From positions 806,001 to 870,000 of the forward strand of contig NZ_AP022563.1 of assembly GCF_010726645.1 (NCBI RefSeq): DNA of 64,000 nt, written 5' to 3'. Of the stretch, positions 44,738 to 53,663 are shown in pieces. The stretch is from Mycolicibacterium duvalii (lineage in GTDB: Bacteria; Actinomycetota; Actinomycetes; Mycobacteriales; Mycobacteriaceae). A program made the position numbers and the translations under genes. Position 1 is the stretch's first letter, and every line of letters starts with the position of its first letter. Under the pieces are notes generated by a model. That model did not search any database and had not been told where the DNA came from. It saw only the letters and a program-made list of their open reading frames with translations.

Positions 44738-45556
44738 ATGTCCGGACACGAAATTCCCCTGGCCAGTAGGTCTTTCGATGACCTGCCCGGGCACTGGCTG
44801 CTGGCCCGGCTGGGCAAGCGGGTGCTGCGTCCCGGCGGGCTGGAGTTGACGACCCGGCTGCTGGGGGCGGCCCGCATCGCTGACGCCGACGTCGTCGAAC
44901 TCGGACCCGGCCTGGGTCGCACCGCGCGCGACATCGTGGCGCTGCGGCCCCGCAGCTACGTCGGTGTCGACGACACCGCCGCGGCGACCGCGGCGGTGCG
45001 GGAGGTCGTCGAACCGGTCAACGGGACCGTGGTGGTCGCCAACGCCGCCGAGACCGGCCTGCCCGACAACAGCGCCGACGTCGTGGTCGGTGAGGCGATG
45101 CTGACCATGCAGGGCGATAAGAACAAGCGCGCGATCGTCGAGGAGGCGTTCCGAGTGCTACGGCCCGGCGGCCGCTACGCCATCCACGAGCTCGGCCTGC
45201 GCCCCGACAGCATCTCCGTCGACGTCAAAGACGACATCCGCAAGAATCTTGCGCGCTCCATCAAGGTCAATGCCCGGCCGCTGACCGCCGCCGAGTGGAC
45301 CCAGCTGCTCACAGAGGCCGGTTTCGAGGTGGAGCACGTCGACTACGCCGACATGGCGCTGCTCAACCCGAAGCGGGTGATCGCCGATGAAGGGCTGCTG
45401 GGGGCCCTGAAGATCGTCGGCAACGTCATCCGCCATCCCGCGGCACGCAAACGCGTCCTGGGGATGCGTTCGGTGTTCCAGCGGCACCGCGATTCGCTGG
45501 CCGCGGTCGCGGTTGTGGGCGTCGTACCCGCGGTCACCGATAAGGTGACACGGTGA
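44738..45556 (+). CDS. SAM-dependent methyltransferase
   Basis: 272 residues; Shine-Dalgarno GGAGGA within the end of the permease gene, one base between stop and ATG. Class I Rossmann MTase: motif I VVELGPGLGRTARD, motif post I YVGVDDTAAATAAV, motif IV DVVVGEAMLTMQG, and RVLRPGGRYAIHELG. The substrate is unknown; the neighbours suggest a small-molecule or lipid exported by the ABC pair. Confidence 0.9.
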   Translation: MSGHEIPLASRSFDDLPGHWLLARLGKRVLRPGGLELTTRLLGAARIADADVVELGPGLGRTARDIVALRPRSYVGVDDTAAATAAVREVVEPVNGTVVVANAAETGLPDNSADVVVGEAMLTMQGDKNKRAIVEEAFRVLRPGGRYAIHELGLRPDSISVDVKDDIRKNLARSIKVNARPLTAAEWTQLLTEAGFEVEHVDYADMALLNPKRVIADEGLLGALKIVGNVIRHPAARKRVLGMRSVFQRHRDSLAAVAVVGVVPAVTDKVTR

Positions 45557-45597
45557 CGCGTCATCGTCGCGCGTCAGCGCCGCGCAGAGGGGGTTGA

Positions 45598-46308
45598 GTG
45601 CCACTTCACCGCACCGAGTCCGACGCGTCGACCTCGGATCGGGACCGCGCCGCGGGCCAGCAGCGGCAGCGGGTCCTGACGCTGCTGCGCGAGGCGGGAA
45701 CTCCTCTGGACGCGCAGCGCGTCGCGGCGACTCTCGGTATCCACGTCACCACGGCGCGCTTTCACCTCGGCGCCCTCGAGGACCGAGGGCTGGTCCGCCG
45801 CCGCAGTGGTGACCGCCGCGCGAAGGGCGCCGGCCGGCCCCGCGTGACCTACGAGATGGTGCCACGGCTGGACTACGCCGATATCGTCGCGCTGTTCGCC
45901 CGACACCTCGGCGGCTCGGCCGGCGAGCGGGAAGAGCGTTCGCTGCGCATCGGCGCCGACCTCGCCCACCGCGTGCACCTGCCCCGGCTGGGGCCCGGGT
46001 CGTCGGTGGTCGATCTGGTGCTCGCCACCCTCGACGCGCTGGGATTTCAGGTCAGCTCGGTGCTGACCTCGTTCGGTGAGGTGATGATCGAGATCTGCAC
46101 CTGCCCGCTGGCCGAGATCGGAGCGACCGCTCCGGAGGTGGTGCGCGGCATTCAGCAGGGACTCATTCAGGAAGTGATCGATATCAATGCAGACGCGCTC
46201 GGGAGGAGCTATCAAGCCCAGGTGACTCCCGATCCGCGCGGAGGCGCCTGCCAGGTCAGCCTCACAGTGACACCGGTGAGGACACCGGTGGCAAGGGAAC
46301 GACGATGA
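45598..46308 (+). CDS. HTH transcriptional regulator with C-terminal Cys-containing sensor domain
   Basis: 236 residues from a GTG. The N-terminal winged helix (RQRVLTLLREAGTPLDAQRV, TLGIHVTTARFHLGALEDRG, RPRVTYEMVPR) belongs to the ArsR/MarR-like HTH_20 group. The C-terminal domain (SSVLTSFGEVMIEICTCPLA, IDINADALGR, GACQVSLTV) has cysteines C-T-C and a later Cys that might bind a metal or Fe-S cluster, as in SufR-like regulators. It is followed 18 nt later by a cupin gene. Confidence 0.82.
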   Translation: MPLHRTESDASTSDRDRAAGQQRQRVLTLLREAGTPLDAQRVAATLGIHVTTARFHLGALEDRGLVRRRSGDRRAKGAGRPRVTYEMVPRLDYADIVALFARHLGGSAGEREERSLRIGADLAHRVHLPRLGPGSSVVDLVLATLDALGFQVSSVLTSFGEVMIEICTCPLAEIGATAPEVVRGIQQGLIQEVIDINADALGRSYQAQVTPDPRGGACQVSLTVTPVRTPVARERR

Positions 46309-46326
46309 AGGATGGTGGAACGGCAC

Positions 46327-46674
46327 GTGGATGTCATCTCTTTGAACGAGCTCGCTGACAAGCAACTCGAGGAGGCGCGCAAGGCGAACTCGGGTCGGTC
46401 CGGCCACACGGTCTTCGGCGGCCACGAACACTCCCTGCGGCAGACTTTGCTGGCCCTGGCCGCCGGTCACGGGCTCGACGAGCACGCCAGTCCGGGGGAG
46501 GCCACGCTGCAGGTGCTGCGCGGACGGGTCCGCCTGCAGGCACAGCAGGGATCAGCCGAGCTGTCCGCCGGTGACTACATCCTGATTCCGCTGGAGCGCC
46601 ACAGCCTCGAGGTGCTCGAGGACTCGGTGATCCTGTTGACCGTGGTTCCGGGCACCCGGGAAGCCACCGGCTAA
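46327..46674 (+). CDS. small cupin-domain protein
   Basis: GTG 46327 with GGTGGA 7 nt upstream gives 115 residues beginning VDVISLNELADKQLEEARKA; the frame also has an ATG at 46312. Cupin motifs: HEHSLRQTLLALAAGHGLDE, a modified motif 1 (HASPGEATLQVLRGRVRL), and GDYILIPLERHSLEVLEDS. Related mycobacterial cupins sit beside regulators like the upstream one and may sense or detoxify a small molecule. Confidence 0.8.
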   Translation: MDVISLNELADKQLEEARKANSGRSGHTVFGGHEHSLRQTLLALAAGHGLDEHASPGEATLQVLRGRVRLQAQQGSAELSAGDYILIPLERHSLEVLEDSVILLTVVPGTREATG

Positions 46675-46686
46675 GCGCCGGGCTGC

Positions 46687-48309
46687 TCAGTCGGTGAGGC
46701 GCACGGTCGCGGCGACGGTCAGCTCGCCGGTTTCGCGGGGCTGCTCGAAGCAGACCTCGGCGTCCCGGCCGTCCATGCACAACGTGGCGATCGTGTTGCC
46801 GAACAGCGGTCCGCTCAGGTTGCGCCAGCCCACCGGCACCGGAGGCGAACCCTGACGGCGGGCCCATCGCCGGCTCACTGCGGCCAGCCGCGTCGACCAG
46901 CCCAACTGGAACACCGGCTTGACGAAGAACGGCACATAGTTGTGGACCGGTGAGCAGACCAGCTGATGCACCCGCGCGGTGGTCGGCTCGGCGAAGTCCA
47001 CCCGCGCGGCATAGCTGTGGTGGACGTCGCCGGAGAGCACCGACACCGTCGCCGGTCCACGCGAGGGCCCGGTCGCGGTGCGCCGGATCATCTCGCTGAG
47101 CCGCAGGAAGGAGTTCATGAATGCCGGCCAGTGCTCGAAATCCACGCCTTGGCGCACCTTTTCGGCCAACTGTCCGCGCCACCCGGGTCTCTCGGCGGCG
47201 ATCTCGTTGACGGTCTGCAGGTCGCCGATCACCGGCGGCATCAGCCACGGCAGCGAAGAGCCGATCACCACGTGGTCCACGTCCTCGAGATCCTGCGAGA
47301 CCTGGTCCTCCACCCAAGAGAACTCCAAGTCGCCGACCATCTTGCGGTCACCGCCGTCGAGGATCCTGGCGTTGCGGGAGTCGACCATGATCAGGCGGGT
47401 GCGTCCGATGTCCCACCGGAAGCTGAACCGCAGCCCCTTCTCGCCGTCGACCTCGCTGTCGGCGCGGTCGGCCAGTTCCACCAACAGGTTCCAGGTGTCA
47501 CCCTCGGCGGCCAGTACTTTCTGGTAGTCCTCGTCGGCGGCGAGTTCGTCGGGAGTGAGGTTGCCGAGGTGCTGGTAGACCCAGTACGTGCTCAGCCCCG
47601 CGCGGATGCGGTCGCGCCACCAGGGCTTGGCGTTGACCTCGGCTCGCCAGGCCGCCGAGGTGTTCCAGTCGTCGCGGATGTCATGGTCGTCGAAGATCAT
47701 CGCGGTCGGAATGGTCGACATGATCCAGCGGATCTCGGGGTCGCCCCAGGTGTGACGGTAGAGGCCCTCGTACTCGCTGAACGAGACGACTTCGTCGGGT
47801 GGGCGGCGACGATTCCTGCGCCGGCCGGCCAGGTGGCGCCGCGCTTCGGGGGTCAGCTCGTCGGCGTAGACCTGGTCACCGAGCAACAGCAGCGCATCGG
47901 GCCACTTGTCGACCGGTGCGGTGTTGAGCCTGGTGGCAAAGCAGTCCAGTGCGTCGAGCCCGAGCTTCTTGTCCAGCTTTGCATCGCCGGTCTTCGGGTA
48001 GCGGCAGGACCCGAACACCATCTTCAACCGGTGCGCGCGGGCGGGGCCCCGGGTCCTGATCACACTGGCGGGGAACTCCGAATCCTCTGCAGGCCAGCAT
48101 TTCTGACCGTCGATCAGAACTTCGTAGGCCGTCGTGCTGTCGGGCGCCAACCCGGTCACCGGCACCAGCGCGTAATGGTGGCCCTGCACCTCGAACGTGC
48201 GGGCCGAGCAAGCCAGCACGCTCACCTCAGCCGGGCCGTCCGTCTGGACCCATATCGTGGCGGTGGTGTCGCCGACGTGGCGAAGGACGGGCCCGAGAAG
48301 GAGACTCAC
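46687..48309 (-). CDS. PhoD-like alkaline phosphatase/phosphodiesterase
   Basis: 540 residues. N-terminal fibronectin-like domain (VGDTTATIWVQTDG, VTGLAPDSTTAYEVLIDG), then the PhoD metallophosphatase: VFGSCRYP, ALLLLGDQVYADE, MIFDDHDIRDDW, and SVLSGDVHHSYAARV, which supply Asp, Asn and His metal ligands. There is no signal peptide or Tat motif at the N-terminus, unlike secreted PhoD, so it may be cytoplasmic. It hydrolyses phosphodi- or monoesters. It diverges from the M4 peptidase across 99 bp. Confidence 0.88.
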   Translation of the reverse strand: MSLLLGPVLRHVGDTTATIWVQTDGPAEVSVLACSARTFEVQGHHYALVPVTGLAPDSTTAYEVLIDGQKCWPAEDSEFPASVIRTRGPARAHRLKMVFGSCRYPKTGDAKLDKKLGLDALDCFATRLNTAPVDKWPDALLLLGDQVYADELTPEARRHLAGRRRNRRRPPDEVVSFSEYEGLYRHTWGDPEIRWIMSTIPTAMIFDDHDIRDDWNTSAAWRAEVNAKPWWRDRIRAGLSTYWVYQHLGNLTPDELAADEDYQKVLAAEGDTWNLLVELADRADSEVDGEKGLRFSFRWDIGRTRLIMVDSRNARILDGGDRKMVGDLEFSWVEDQVSQDLEDVDHVVIGSSLPWLMPPVIGDLQTVNEIAAERPGWRGQLAEKVRQGVDFEHWPAFMNSFLRLSEMIRRTATGPSRGPATVSVLSGDVHHSYAARVDFAEPTTARVHQLVCSPVHNYVPFFVKPVFQLGWSTRLAAVSRRWARRQGSPPVPVGWRNLSGPLFGNTIATLCMDGRDAEVCFEQPRETGELTVAATVRLTD

Positions 48310-48408
48310 CGATCCAGAGTAGCCGCTTTCTGGGAGGCCAATCCTGAGGTAGATTCCCTCGCTACGGCACTCTTCATACGAGCGCGACGCGGCGAACGGG
48401 GGTCACGA

Positions 48409-50964
48409 GTGGCCAGCGGTGTGCGACACCCGCGTGATCCGTGGCGGGCATGGAGCACCGGCCTCGCCGCTGCAGGTATCGGCGCAGCGGTGCTCGCGGG
48501 CACGCCGGCCGCGGCGGCGTCGCCGTCCGAGTCCTCGGCATCCGAGTCGTCAGGGTCCGAGTCCTCAGGGGCCTCGGAGCGATCCGAGCGCACGCCGCGT
48601 GCGGACCGCGGAGTCAGCGACGGCACCCGCAGCATCGATCGCCGGAGAAGCGCCCGCGCGGCAGCGCGCGGGGCGGACCGCGAGGAACCGTCGCGTTCGC
48701 CCACACGCGAGCTGAAGGCCGACCCCGTGGAGATGGTCGACGCGACCGCGGCGGAATCTGAACCGGAGCCGCCCGCGAAGCGTGCCGCGCCCGAGAAGTC
48801 CCGCATCGCCGAACTCACCACGGACGCCGCGACGCCGGAGCCCGCCGCACCCGAGAAGACCAGCGCTGCGGCAGCGATCGCGCCCACCCGTGCGGTGACG
48901 CTGCGCACCGTGGCCAGCGCACGTCCGGTCACCGTGGCCGACATCCTCACCGACACGCTGACCTGGGTGGGGCTGGGACGTTTCACCGACGGCCTGCCGG
49001 TGCCGGCGGCGCCGGTGCCCTCGATCGTGGAATCGCTGTGGCTGGCAGTGCGTCAGACCCAGTACACCTGGAACAACCAGCGGCCCCGCGCCGACGTCAC
49101 CGTTTCGGGTCCCGGTCCGGACGGCGAGATCACCGGCAATCTCAACGCCGTCGACTATGACGACGCGGACCTGACCTACACGCTGCGCACCGGGCCCGAA
49201 CACGGCACCGTCGTGCTGGACGGTGCCGGCGGGTTCACTTACACCCCGGACGGATCGGGGCGCGCGGACAGCTTCACTGTGGCCATCGACGACACCGTCG
49301 GCAACCCCTTCCATGTGCATGGCCTGGCGGGACTGCTGGGGCGCAGCGGGCCGACCCGTGTCGAGGTGATCGTAGCCGGGTCGGCTGCACCGACCGACCT
49401 GTCCGACGTCACCGTCGTCAAGGATTCCGGCGGCCGCGTCGCAGCCCTCGACGGACGCTTCACCGACCGGACGGTCGCCAGCGCCGCCGACGCCGCCGAT
49501 GTCCTCAACGAGATGGCCGCGACACTGGGAATCGCGGGCGGGTTCGCGCGTCCGTCGGCCATCACCGCCACGCGACTGGGTGTCGGATCGTCGGCCGAAA
49601 CCGTTTACCGCCTCACCGAGTCGGTCGCCGGCGTCGAGGTCGTCGGCAGCGACATCATCCTGGTTACCGACATCGACGGCGCGGTCACGGGACTGTTCAA
49701 CAACTACCGGGCACTGAACGACACGTTCGACGTTACCCCCGACGTCACGCTGGACGACCTCGACGAGATCCGGCAAGCGGTCTACACCCTGTCCCCGGAC
49801 AACTCGCTCCGGAACGCCGATCTCATCGTCTACGCGCTCGACGACGAAACCCCCCGGCTCGCATGGCGGGTCGTCGTTGAACGACCCGACAACGGCGAGC
49901 TGGCCCCGTCCGCTGCGACGGTGGTGTTTCATGCCGACGGCCCGTACGTGGGTGACGTCATCGTCACCACCGGCAGCGCATCGGCCTACAGCGCAACCGG
50001 TTACGCCAGGGACTGGCTGGGCAACTACCGCGCCATCACCACCCAGACCCGTGAAGTGTCTTGGTACAAGGTGCGTGAACTGTTCGACGACGCGCGCAAT
50101 ATCACGACCTACCGGACGTCCTATCCTTTCTTCGGGCTGTTGGGTCCGGTCCTGCCCGGCACCGTCGTCAAGCGGGGCTGGTTCGGCTGGGACAGAGGAT
50201 CGGTGTCCGCGCACGCCAACGCCGCGGTCGTCTACGACTACTTCGCTACGGTGCTGGGGCGCACCTCATACGACGATGCCGGGGCGCCGATCGAGATCAG
50301 CGTCAGATATGCGCCGGCGCTGTCGCGCAGCTACGCCAACGCGTTCTGGGATCCGATCGCGGCGCAGTTCGTGTTCGGCAACCAGGGTTACCTGCAGGCG
50401 GCACTGGACGTCGTCGCACACGAATTCGCCCACGCAGTCGTGACTTCCGTCGTCGGGGGCGGGGAACCGGTCCTCGATTTCGCGGAGTCCGGGGCGCTCA
50501 ACGAAGCCTACGCCGACATCCTCGGGGTGCTGATCGAGGGTAAGCAGGGCCGGGACCGGTGGCTGATGGGGGAGGATTCCGAATTGGGGGCCATCCGCAA
50601 TCTCGCCAACCCGGGCTCGATCCGTACGTCGCTCGGGCCGCATCGGGCACACTACGACGACCGGTACACCGGATCTGCTGACGACTACGGCGAGCACATC
50701 AACAGCACCATCTTCAGCCATGCCGCCTACCGGATGATGACTGATCCGGCGACCGCCGGCATCGCCGATGACACGTGGGCCGCGCAGTTCTACCAGTCGT
50801 TGGCCCGCCTCGGTGCCGGCGCGCGGTTCGTCGACGGACGCGTCGCGGTGATCAACACCGCGCGGGCGCTCGACTTCACCGCCGCACAGGTCACCGCGAT
50901 CGAGAAGGCTTTCAACGACGTCGGAATCGTCGCGGGCACAACAACGTCGATCATTGCCGCCTGA
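48409..50964 (+). CDS. secreted M4 (thermolysin-like) metallopeptidase with Ig-like module
   Basis: The frame is open far upstream, but GTG 48409, with GGGGG 7 nt before it, begins a signal sequence (WSTGLAAAGIGAAVLAG, cleavage AAA), giving 851 residues. Domains in order: a long disordered Ser/Glu/Ala/Pro linker (about 45-190); a VCBS/Ig-like domain (about 215-300, GEITGNLNAVDYDDADLTYT, GGFTYTPDGSGRADSF); FTP/PepSY propeptide; and M4 catalytic domain with VVAHEFAHAVV (HExxH) and ESGALNEAYADILGVL (third ligand Glu). The late Asp/His (YGEHINSTIFSHAAYRM) completes the site. The combination of the adhesive-like module and M4 protease is unusual. Confidence 0.88.
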   Translation: MASGVRHPRDPWRAWSTGLAAAGIGAAVLAGTPAAAASPSESSASESSGSESSGASERSERTPRADRGVSDGTRSIDRRRSARAAARGADREEPSRSPTRELKADPVEMVDATAAESEPEPPAKRAAPEKSRIAELTTDAATPEPAAPEKTSAAAAIAPTRAVTLRTVASARPVTVADILTDTLTWVGLGRFTDGLPVPAAPVPSIVESLWLAVRQTQYTWNNQRPRADVTVSGPGPDGEITGNLNAVDYDDADLTYTLRTGPEHGTVVLDGAGGFTYTPDGSGRADSFTVAIDDTVGNPFHVHGLAGLLGRSGPTRVEVIVAGSAAPTDLSDVTVVKDSGGRVAALDGRFTDRTVASAADAADVLNEMAATLGIAGGFARPSAITATRLGVGSSAETVYRLTESVAGVEVVGSDIILVTDIDGAVTGLFNNYRALNDTFDVTPDVTLDDLDEIRQAVYTLSPDNSLRNADLIVYALDDETPRLAWRVVVERPDNGELAPSAATVVFHADGPYVGDVIVTTGSASAYSATGYARDWLGNYRAITTQTREVSWYKVRELFDDARNITTYRTSYPFFGLLGPVLPGTVVKRGWFGWDRGSVSAHANAAVVYDYFATVLGRTSYDDAGAPIEISVRYAPALSRSYANAFWDPIAAQFVFGNQGYLQAALDVVAHEFAHAVVTSVVGGGEPVLDFAESGALNEAYADILGVLIEGKQGRDRWLMGEDSELGAIRNLANPGSIRTSLGPHRAHYDDRYTGSADDYGEHINSTIFSHAAYRMMTDPATAGIADDTWAAQFYQSLARLGAGARFVDGRVAVINTARALDFTAAQVTAIEKAFNDVGIVAGTTTSIIAA

Positions 50965-51631
50965 CCGGTCGAGCCGCCGCGTCCTGGCGATCACCGCGCC
51001 CGTCGGGTTGGCGTTCATCCCGCTGGGCGCGGCGCTGGGCCTGCTCGTCGTACACGCGGGGCTGGCGTGGTGGTGGGCTCCGGTGTTCGCCGCCGTCATC
51101 TACGCCGGGTCTCTCGAATTCCTGATGGTGCATCTGGCGGCCTCGGCGGCGCCCGTCGCGACCGTGGCGCTGACGACGCTGATCGTCAACTCGCGGCACG
51201 TGTTCTACGCGTTGTCGTTCCCGCTGCACCGCGTGCGGGGGCTGCCGGCCAAGCTCTACAGCAGCTACACCCTGTCCGATGAGGCCTACGCTGTCGGGGT
51301 CAGCCCCGGCGCCCAGCCATGGCGCACCCGCCAGATTCTGTTGATGCAGATGGCTTTACACGGCCTCTGGGTATCCGCGGCGACGCTCGGTGGACTGGCC
51401 GGCTCCGCACTGCCGATCGAGCGACTGACAGGACTGGACTTCGCGCTGACAGCCTTGTTCGTCGTGTTGGCCATCGATGCCTACCGACAGCGTCCGGATC
51501 GTCTCACCGCCGGGCTTGCCGCGCTGTGCGCGGTGTCGGCGTGGATGCTGGTGCCGGGCCAGATGCTGGTGGCAGCGTTCGGCGCCTTCGCCGCTGTACT
51601 GCTGGTCCGGCAACGGACGCGGCATGCCTGA
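50954..51631 (+). CDS. AzlC-family branched-chain amino acid exporter, large subunit
   Basis: 225 residues from TTG 50954, overlapping the peptidase gene by 11 nt. AzlC helices with the family signature (FIPLGAALGLLVVHAGLAWW, GSLEFLMVHLAASAAPVATV, TLIVNSRHVFYALSFPLHRV). With AzlD it exports branched-chain amino acids or analogues. The next gene (AzlD) overlaps it by 8 nt. Confidence 0.9.
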   Translation: MPPDRSSRRVLAITAPVGLAFIPLGAALGLLVVHAGLAWWWAPVFAAVIYAGSLEFLMVHLAASAAPVATVALTTLIVNSRHVFYALSFPLHRVRGLPAKLYSSYTLSDEAYAVGVSPGAQPWRTRQILLMQMALHGLWVSAATLGGLAGSALPIERLTGLDFALTALFVVLAIDAYRQRPDRLTAGLAALCAVSAWMLVPGQMLVAAFGAFAAVLLVRQRTRHA

Positions 51632-51947
51632 CAACGGATACGTCGCACTGTTGGTGCTTGTCAGCGCCGCGGTCACGTGGGCGCTGCGCGCTTTACCGTT
51701 CGTCGCGCTGGCACCGCTGCGGCAGAGTCGGCTCGTCACCTACCTCGGTGTGCACATGCCGGTGGGGGTCATGACCATCCTGGCCATCTACACGTTGCAC
51801 ACCGTGGCAGGTGAGACGGCGCTGCAGCGACTGTGGCTGGGCGTCGCGGTGGCGGTGACAGCCGGGCTGCATCTGTGGCGAGGCAACGCGGTGCTCAGCA
51901 TCCTGGTCGGCACCGCGTGCTACGTGGTCTTGATGTCGGTGCCCTGA
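51624..51947 (+). CDS. AzlD-family small subunit
   Basis: 107 residues from ATG 51624. Four short membrane helices (VALLVLVSAAVTWALRALPF, YLGVHMPVGVMTILAIYTLH, LWLGVAVAVTAGLHLWRGNA, VLSILVGTACYVVLMSV) as in AzlD. It completes the AzlCD transporter. Its last 28 nt overlap the end of the convergent TetR gene. Confidence 0.88.
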   Translation: MPDNGYVALLVLVSAAVTWALRALPFVALAPLRQSRLVTYLGVHMPVGVMTILAIYTLHTVAGETALQRLWLGVAVAVTAGLHLWRGNAVLSILVGTACYVVLMSVP

Positions 51948-52558
51948 AGATAGGCAACCAGCGCGTTGGTCAATCCGCGGCGGGCGACGTCGAGGTCGGC
52001 GTAGGAGCCCAGCTGGCGCTCGGACGCCAGCCCGCGCATGGCGCCGGGGATGAGCGCGGCGACTTCTCGGACCCGCTCGGGGTCGATGTCCAGTCCGGTG
52101 AACGCGTTGCGGCATGTCTGTAACCAGGATTGGCCCCACGAGTAGAGCTCCGCGGCGGTCTGCGGGTAGAGCCGCTCGAGTTCGTCGGGGTCGCGCGGCA
52201 GCGCAGCGCGCAGGTTCTCGATGGCCCGCGAATCCGGGGCGGCCAGGCCGTGGTACAGCGTCTCGATGATCGCGGCCACTCGGTCGCGCAGCGGTGCGCC
52301 CGCGTCGACGTCGGTGAACAGTTCGGCACGGCGTTGGGCGGTCAGGTGCAGCACGGCAGCCCAGAATCCGTCGGCGTCGCCGAACTGGTACTGCACCGCA
52401 CCCCACGTCGCTCCGATGTCCTTGGCGATGCGATTGGCGGACACCGATCCGGGGTCCCCGGACGCCAGTGCGGTCAGCGCGGCGGCGAGCATGTTGGCGC
52501 GGGTGGTCTGGCCGCGCCGGTTCGGCCGCCGCACGCGCGACGCGGGCACCTCGGTCAT
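51920..52558 (-). CDS. TetR-family transcriptional regulator
   Basis: 212 residues. TetR HTH: RANMLAAALTALASGDPGSV, SANRIAKDIGATWGAVQYQF (recognition helix region), followed by helices of the ligand domain. It diverges from the Rieske oxygenase gene across 70 bp, where a small palindrome (GTAG-N3-CTAC, 52582-52592) is a candidate operator. It likely controls the oxygenase-dehydrogenase pair. Confidence 0.9.
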   Translation of the reverse strand: MTEVPASRVRRPNRRGQTTRANMLAAALTALASGDPGSVSANRIAKDIGATWGAVQYQFGDADGFWAAVLHLTAQRRAELFTDVDAGAPLRDRVAAIIETLYHGLAAPDSRAIENLRAALPRDPDELERLYPQTAAELYSWGQSWLQTCRNAFTGLDIDPERVREVAALIPGAMRGLASERQLGSYADLDVARRGLTNALVAYLQGTDIKTT

Positions 52559-52581
52559 AGGCGAAGCGTACCGAAAGTTTC

Positions 52582-52592
52582 GTAGAACCTAC
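52582..52592. promoter_or_regulatory. candidate TetR operator
   Basis: GTAG and CTAC form an inverted repeat around AAC in the 70-bp divergent region between the TetR gene and the Rieske oxygenase gene. The symmetry extends weakly outward (T-n-GTAG-n3-CTAC-n-A). Short, so only suggestive. Confidence 0.35.
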
Positions 52593-52628
52593 TATGTTTC
52601 TGTCCGAACGTCGTTTATGCTCCGAGGC

Positions 52629-53663
52629 ATGGCCAAGCCGCCCCTGTCGATGAAACCGACCGGATGGTTTCAGGTCGCCTGGTCCGATGAGATCGCCGTC
52701 GGCGACGTCCGCACGATGAAGTACTTCGATCAGGAGATGGTCGCGTGGCGCGCCGAGTCCGGCCGGCTCACGGTGATGAACGCCTACTGTGAACACCTCG
52801 GTGCGCATCTGGGTTTCGGTGGCACCGTCAAAGGCGAAGTGCTGCAATGCCCGTTCCATGGCTGGCAGTGGAATCAGCAGGGCCGCAACGTGTGCATCCC
52901 GTATGAAGACCGGCCCAATCGCGGGCGGCGGATCACGACCTACCCGGTCGTCGAGCGCAACGAGTCGATCTACATCTGGCACGACATCCTCGGCCGGGAA
53001 CCGTTCTTCGAAGCACCCGACATCTTCGCCGACTTCGGTGACGGCAAGACCGCCGCCGATTACTACCCGCAACAGCGATTGTTCCGCGACAGTCTCGAGA
53101 TGCACCCGCAGTACGTGCTGGAGAACGGCGTGGACTTTGCGCATTTCAAGTACGTGCACAACACTCCGATCGTGCCGAAGTTCACCCGGCACGACTTCGA
53201 CGATCCAGTGTCCTATGTGGATTTCACGATCACCTTCGAAGGGGACGACGGGCAGCGGATCGAGGACGTCGGCAGCGGGGTCGAGGCCATCAACGGCGGC
53301 CTCGGGATCGCGGTGACCAAGAGCTGGGGCATGGTCGACAACCGGACGATCTCGGCGATCACCCCCGTCGACGAGTCCACCTCCGACGTCCGATTCATGG
53401 TGTATATCGGCCGACCGGAGCGCGACGTGCGCGACCCGGCACGCGCGGAGGCCAAGGCGGCGGAGTTCGGCGCCGAGGTGATTCGCCAGTTCAGCCAGGA
53501 CATCCACATCTGGTCGCATCAGCGGTACTCCGACCCGCCGGCGCTGGCGAGCTCGGAGCTCGAGGGGTTCACCGCGATCCGCAAGTGGGCCATGAAGTTC
53601 TATCCCGACGGTAAGGGCGGCAGTGCCGCCGACTTGGCCGCCCGCAGAGAGGCAATGTCATGA
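52629..53663 (+). CDS. Rieske non-haem iron oxygenase (KshA-like)
   Basis: 344 residues from ATG 52629; the in-frame ATG 52617 would add four residues. Rieske [2Fe-2S] motif: YCEHLGAHLGFGG (CxH) and LQCPFHGWQW (CxxH). The mononuclear Fe site is in ENGVDFAHFKYVHNT (Asp and two His). This is the KshA/oxygenase class used in steroid and aromatic catabolism. It is coupled to the next gene by ATGA overlap, and the upstream TetR probably regulates it. No reductase gene is in the cluster. Confidence 0.92.
   Translation: MAKPPLSMKPTGWFQVAWSDEIAVGDVRTMKYFDQEMVAWRAESGRLTVMNAYCEHLGAHLGFGGTVKGEVLQCPFHGWQWNQQGRNVCIPYEDRPNRGRRITTYPVVERNESIYIWHDILGREPFFEAPDIFADFGDGKTAADYYPQQRLFRDSLEMHPQYVLENGVDFAHFKYVHNTPIVPKFTRHDFDDPVSYVDFTITFEGDDGQRIEDVGSGVEAINGGLGIAVTKSWGMVDNRTISAITPVDESTSDVRFMVYIGRPERDVRDPARAEAKAAEFGAEVIRQFSQDIHIWSHQRYSDPPALASSELEGFTAIRKWAMKFYPDGKGGSAADLAARREAMS

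Noticed and set aside
46966..48408. N-terminal extension of the M4 peptidase frame
   Set aside because: This part lies antisense to the PhoD-like phosphatase gene; the signal peptide and ribosome binding site place the start at 48409.
48565..50214. 549-codon frame antisense to the M4 peptidase
   Set aside because: Composition is that of a shadow frame; the plus-strand protein has signal peptide and catalytic motifs.
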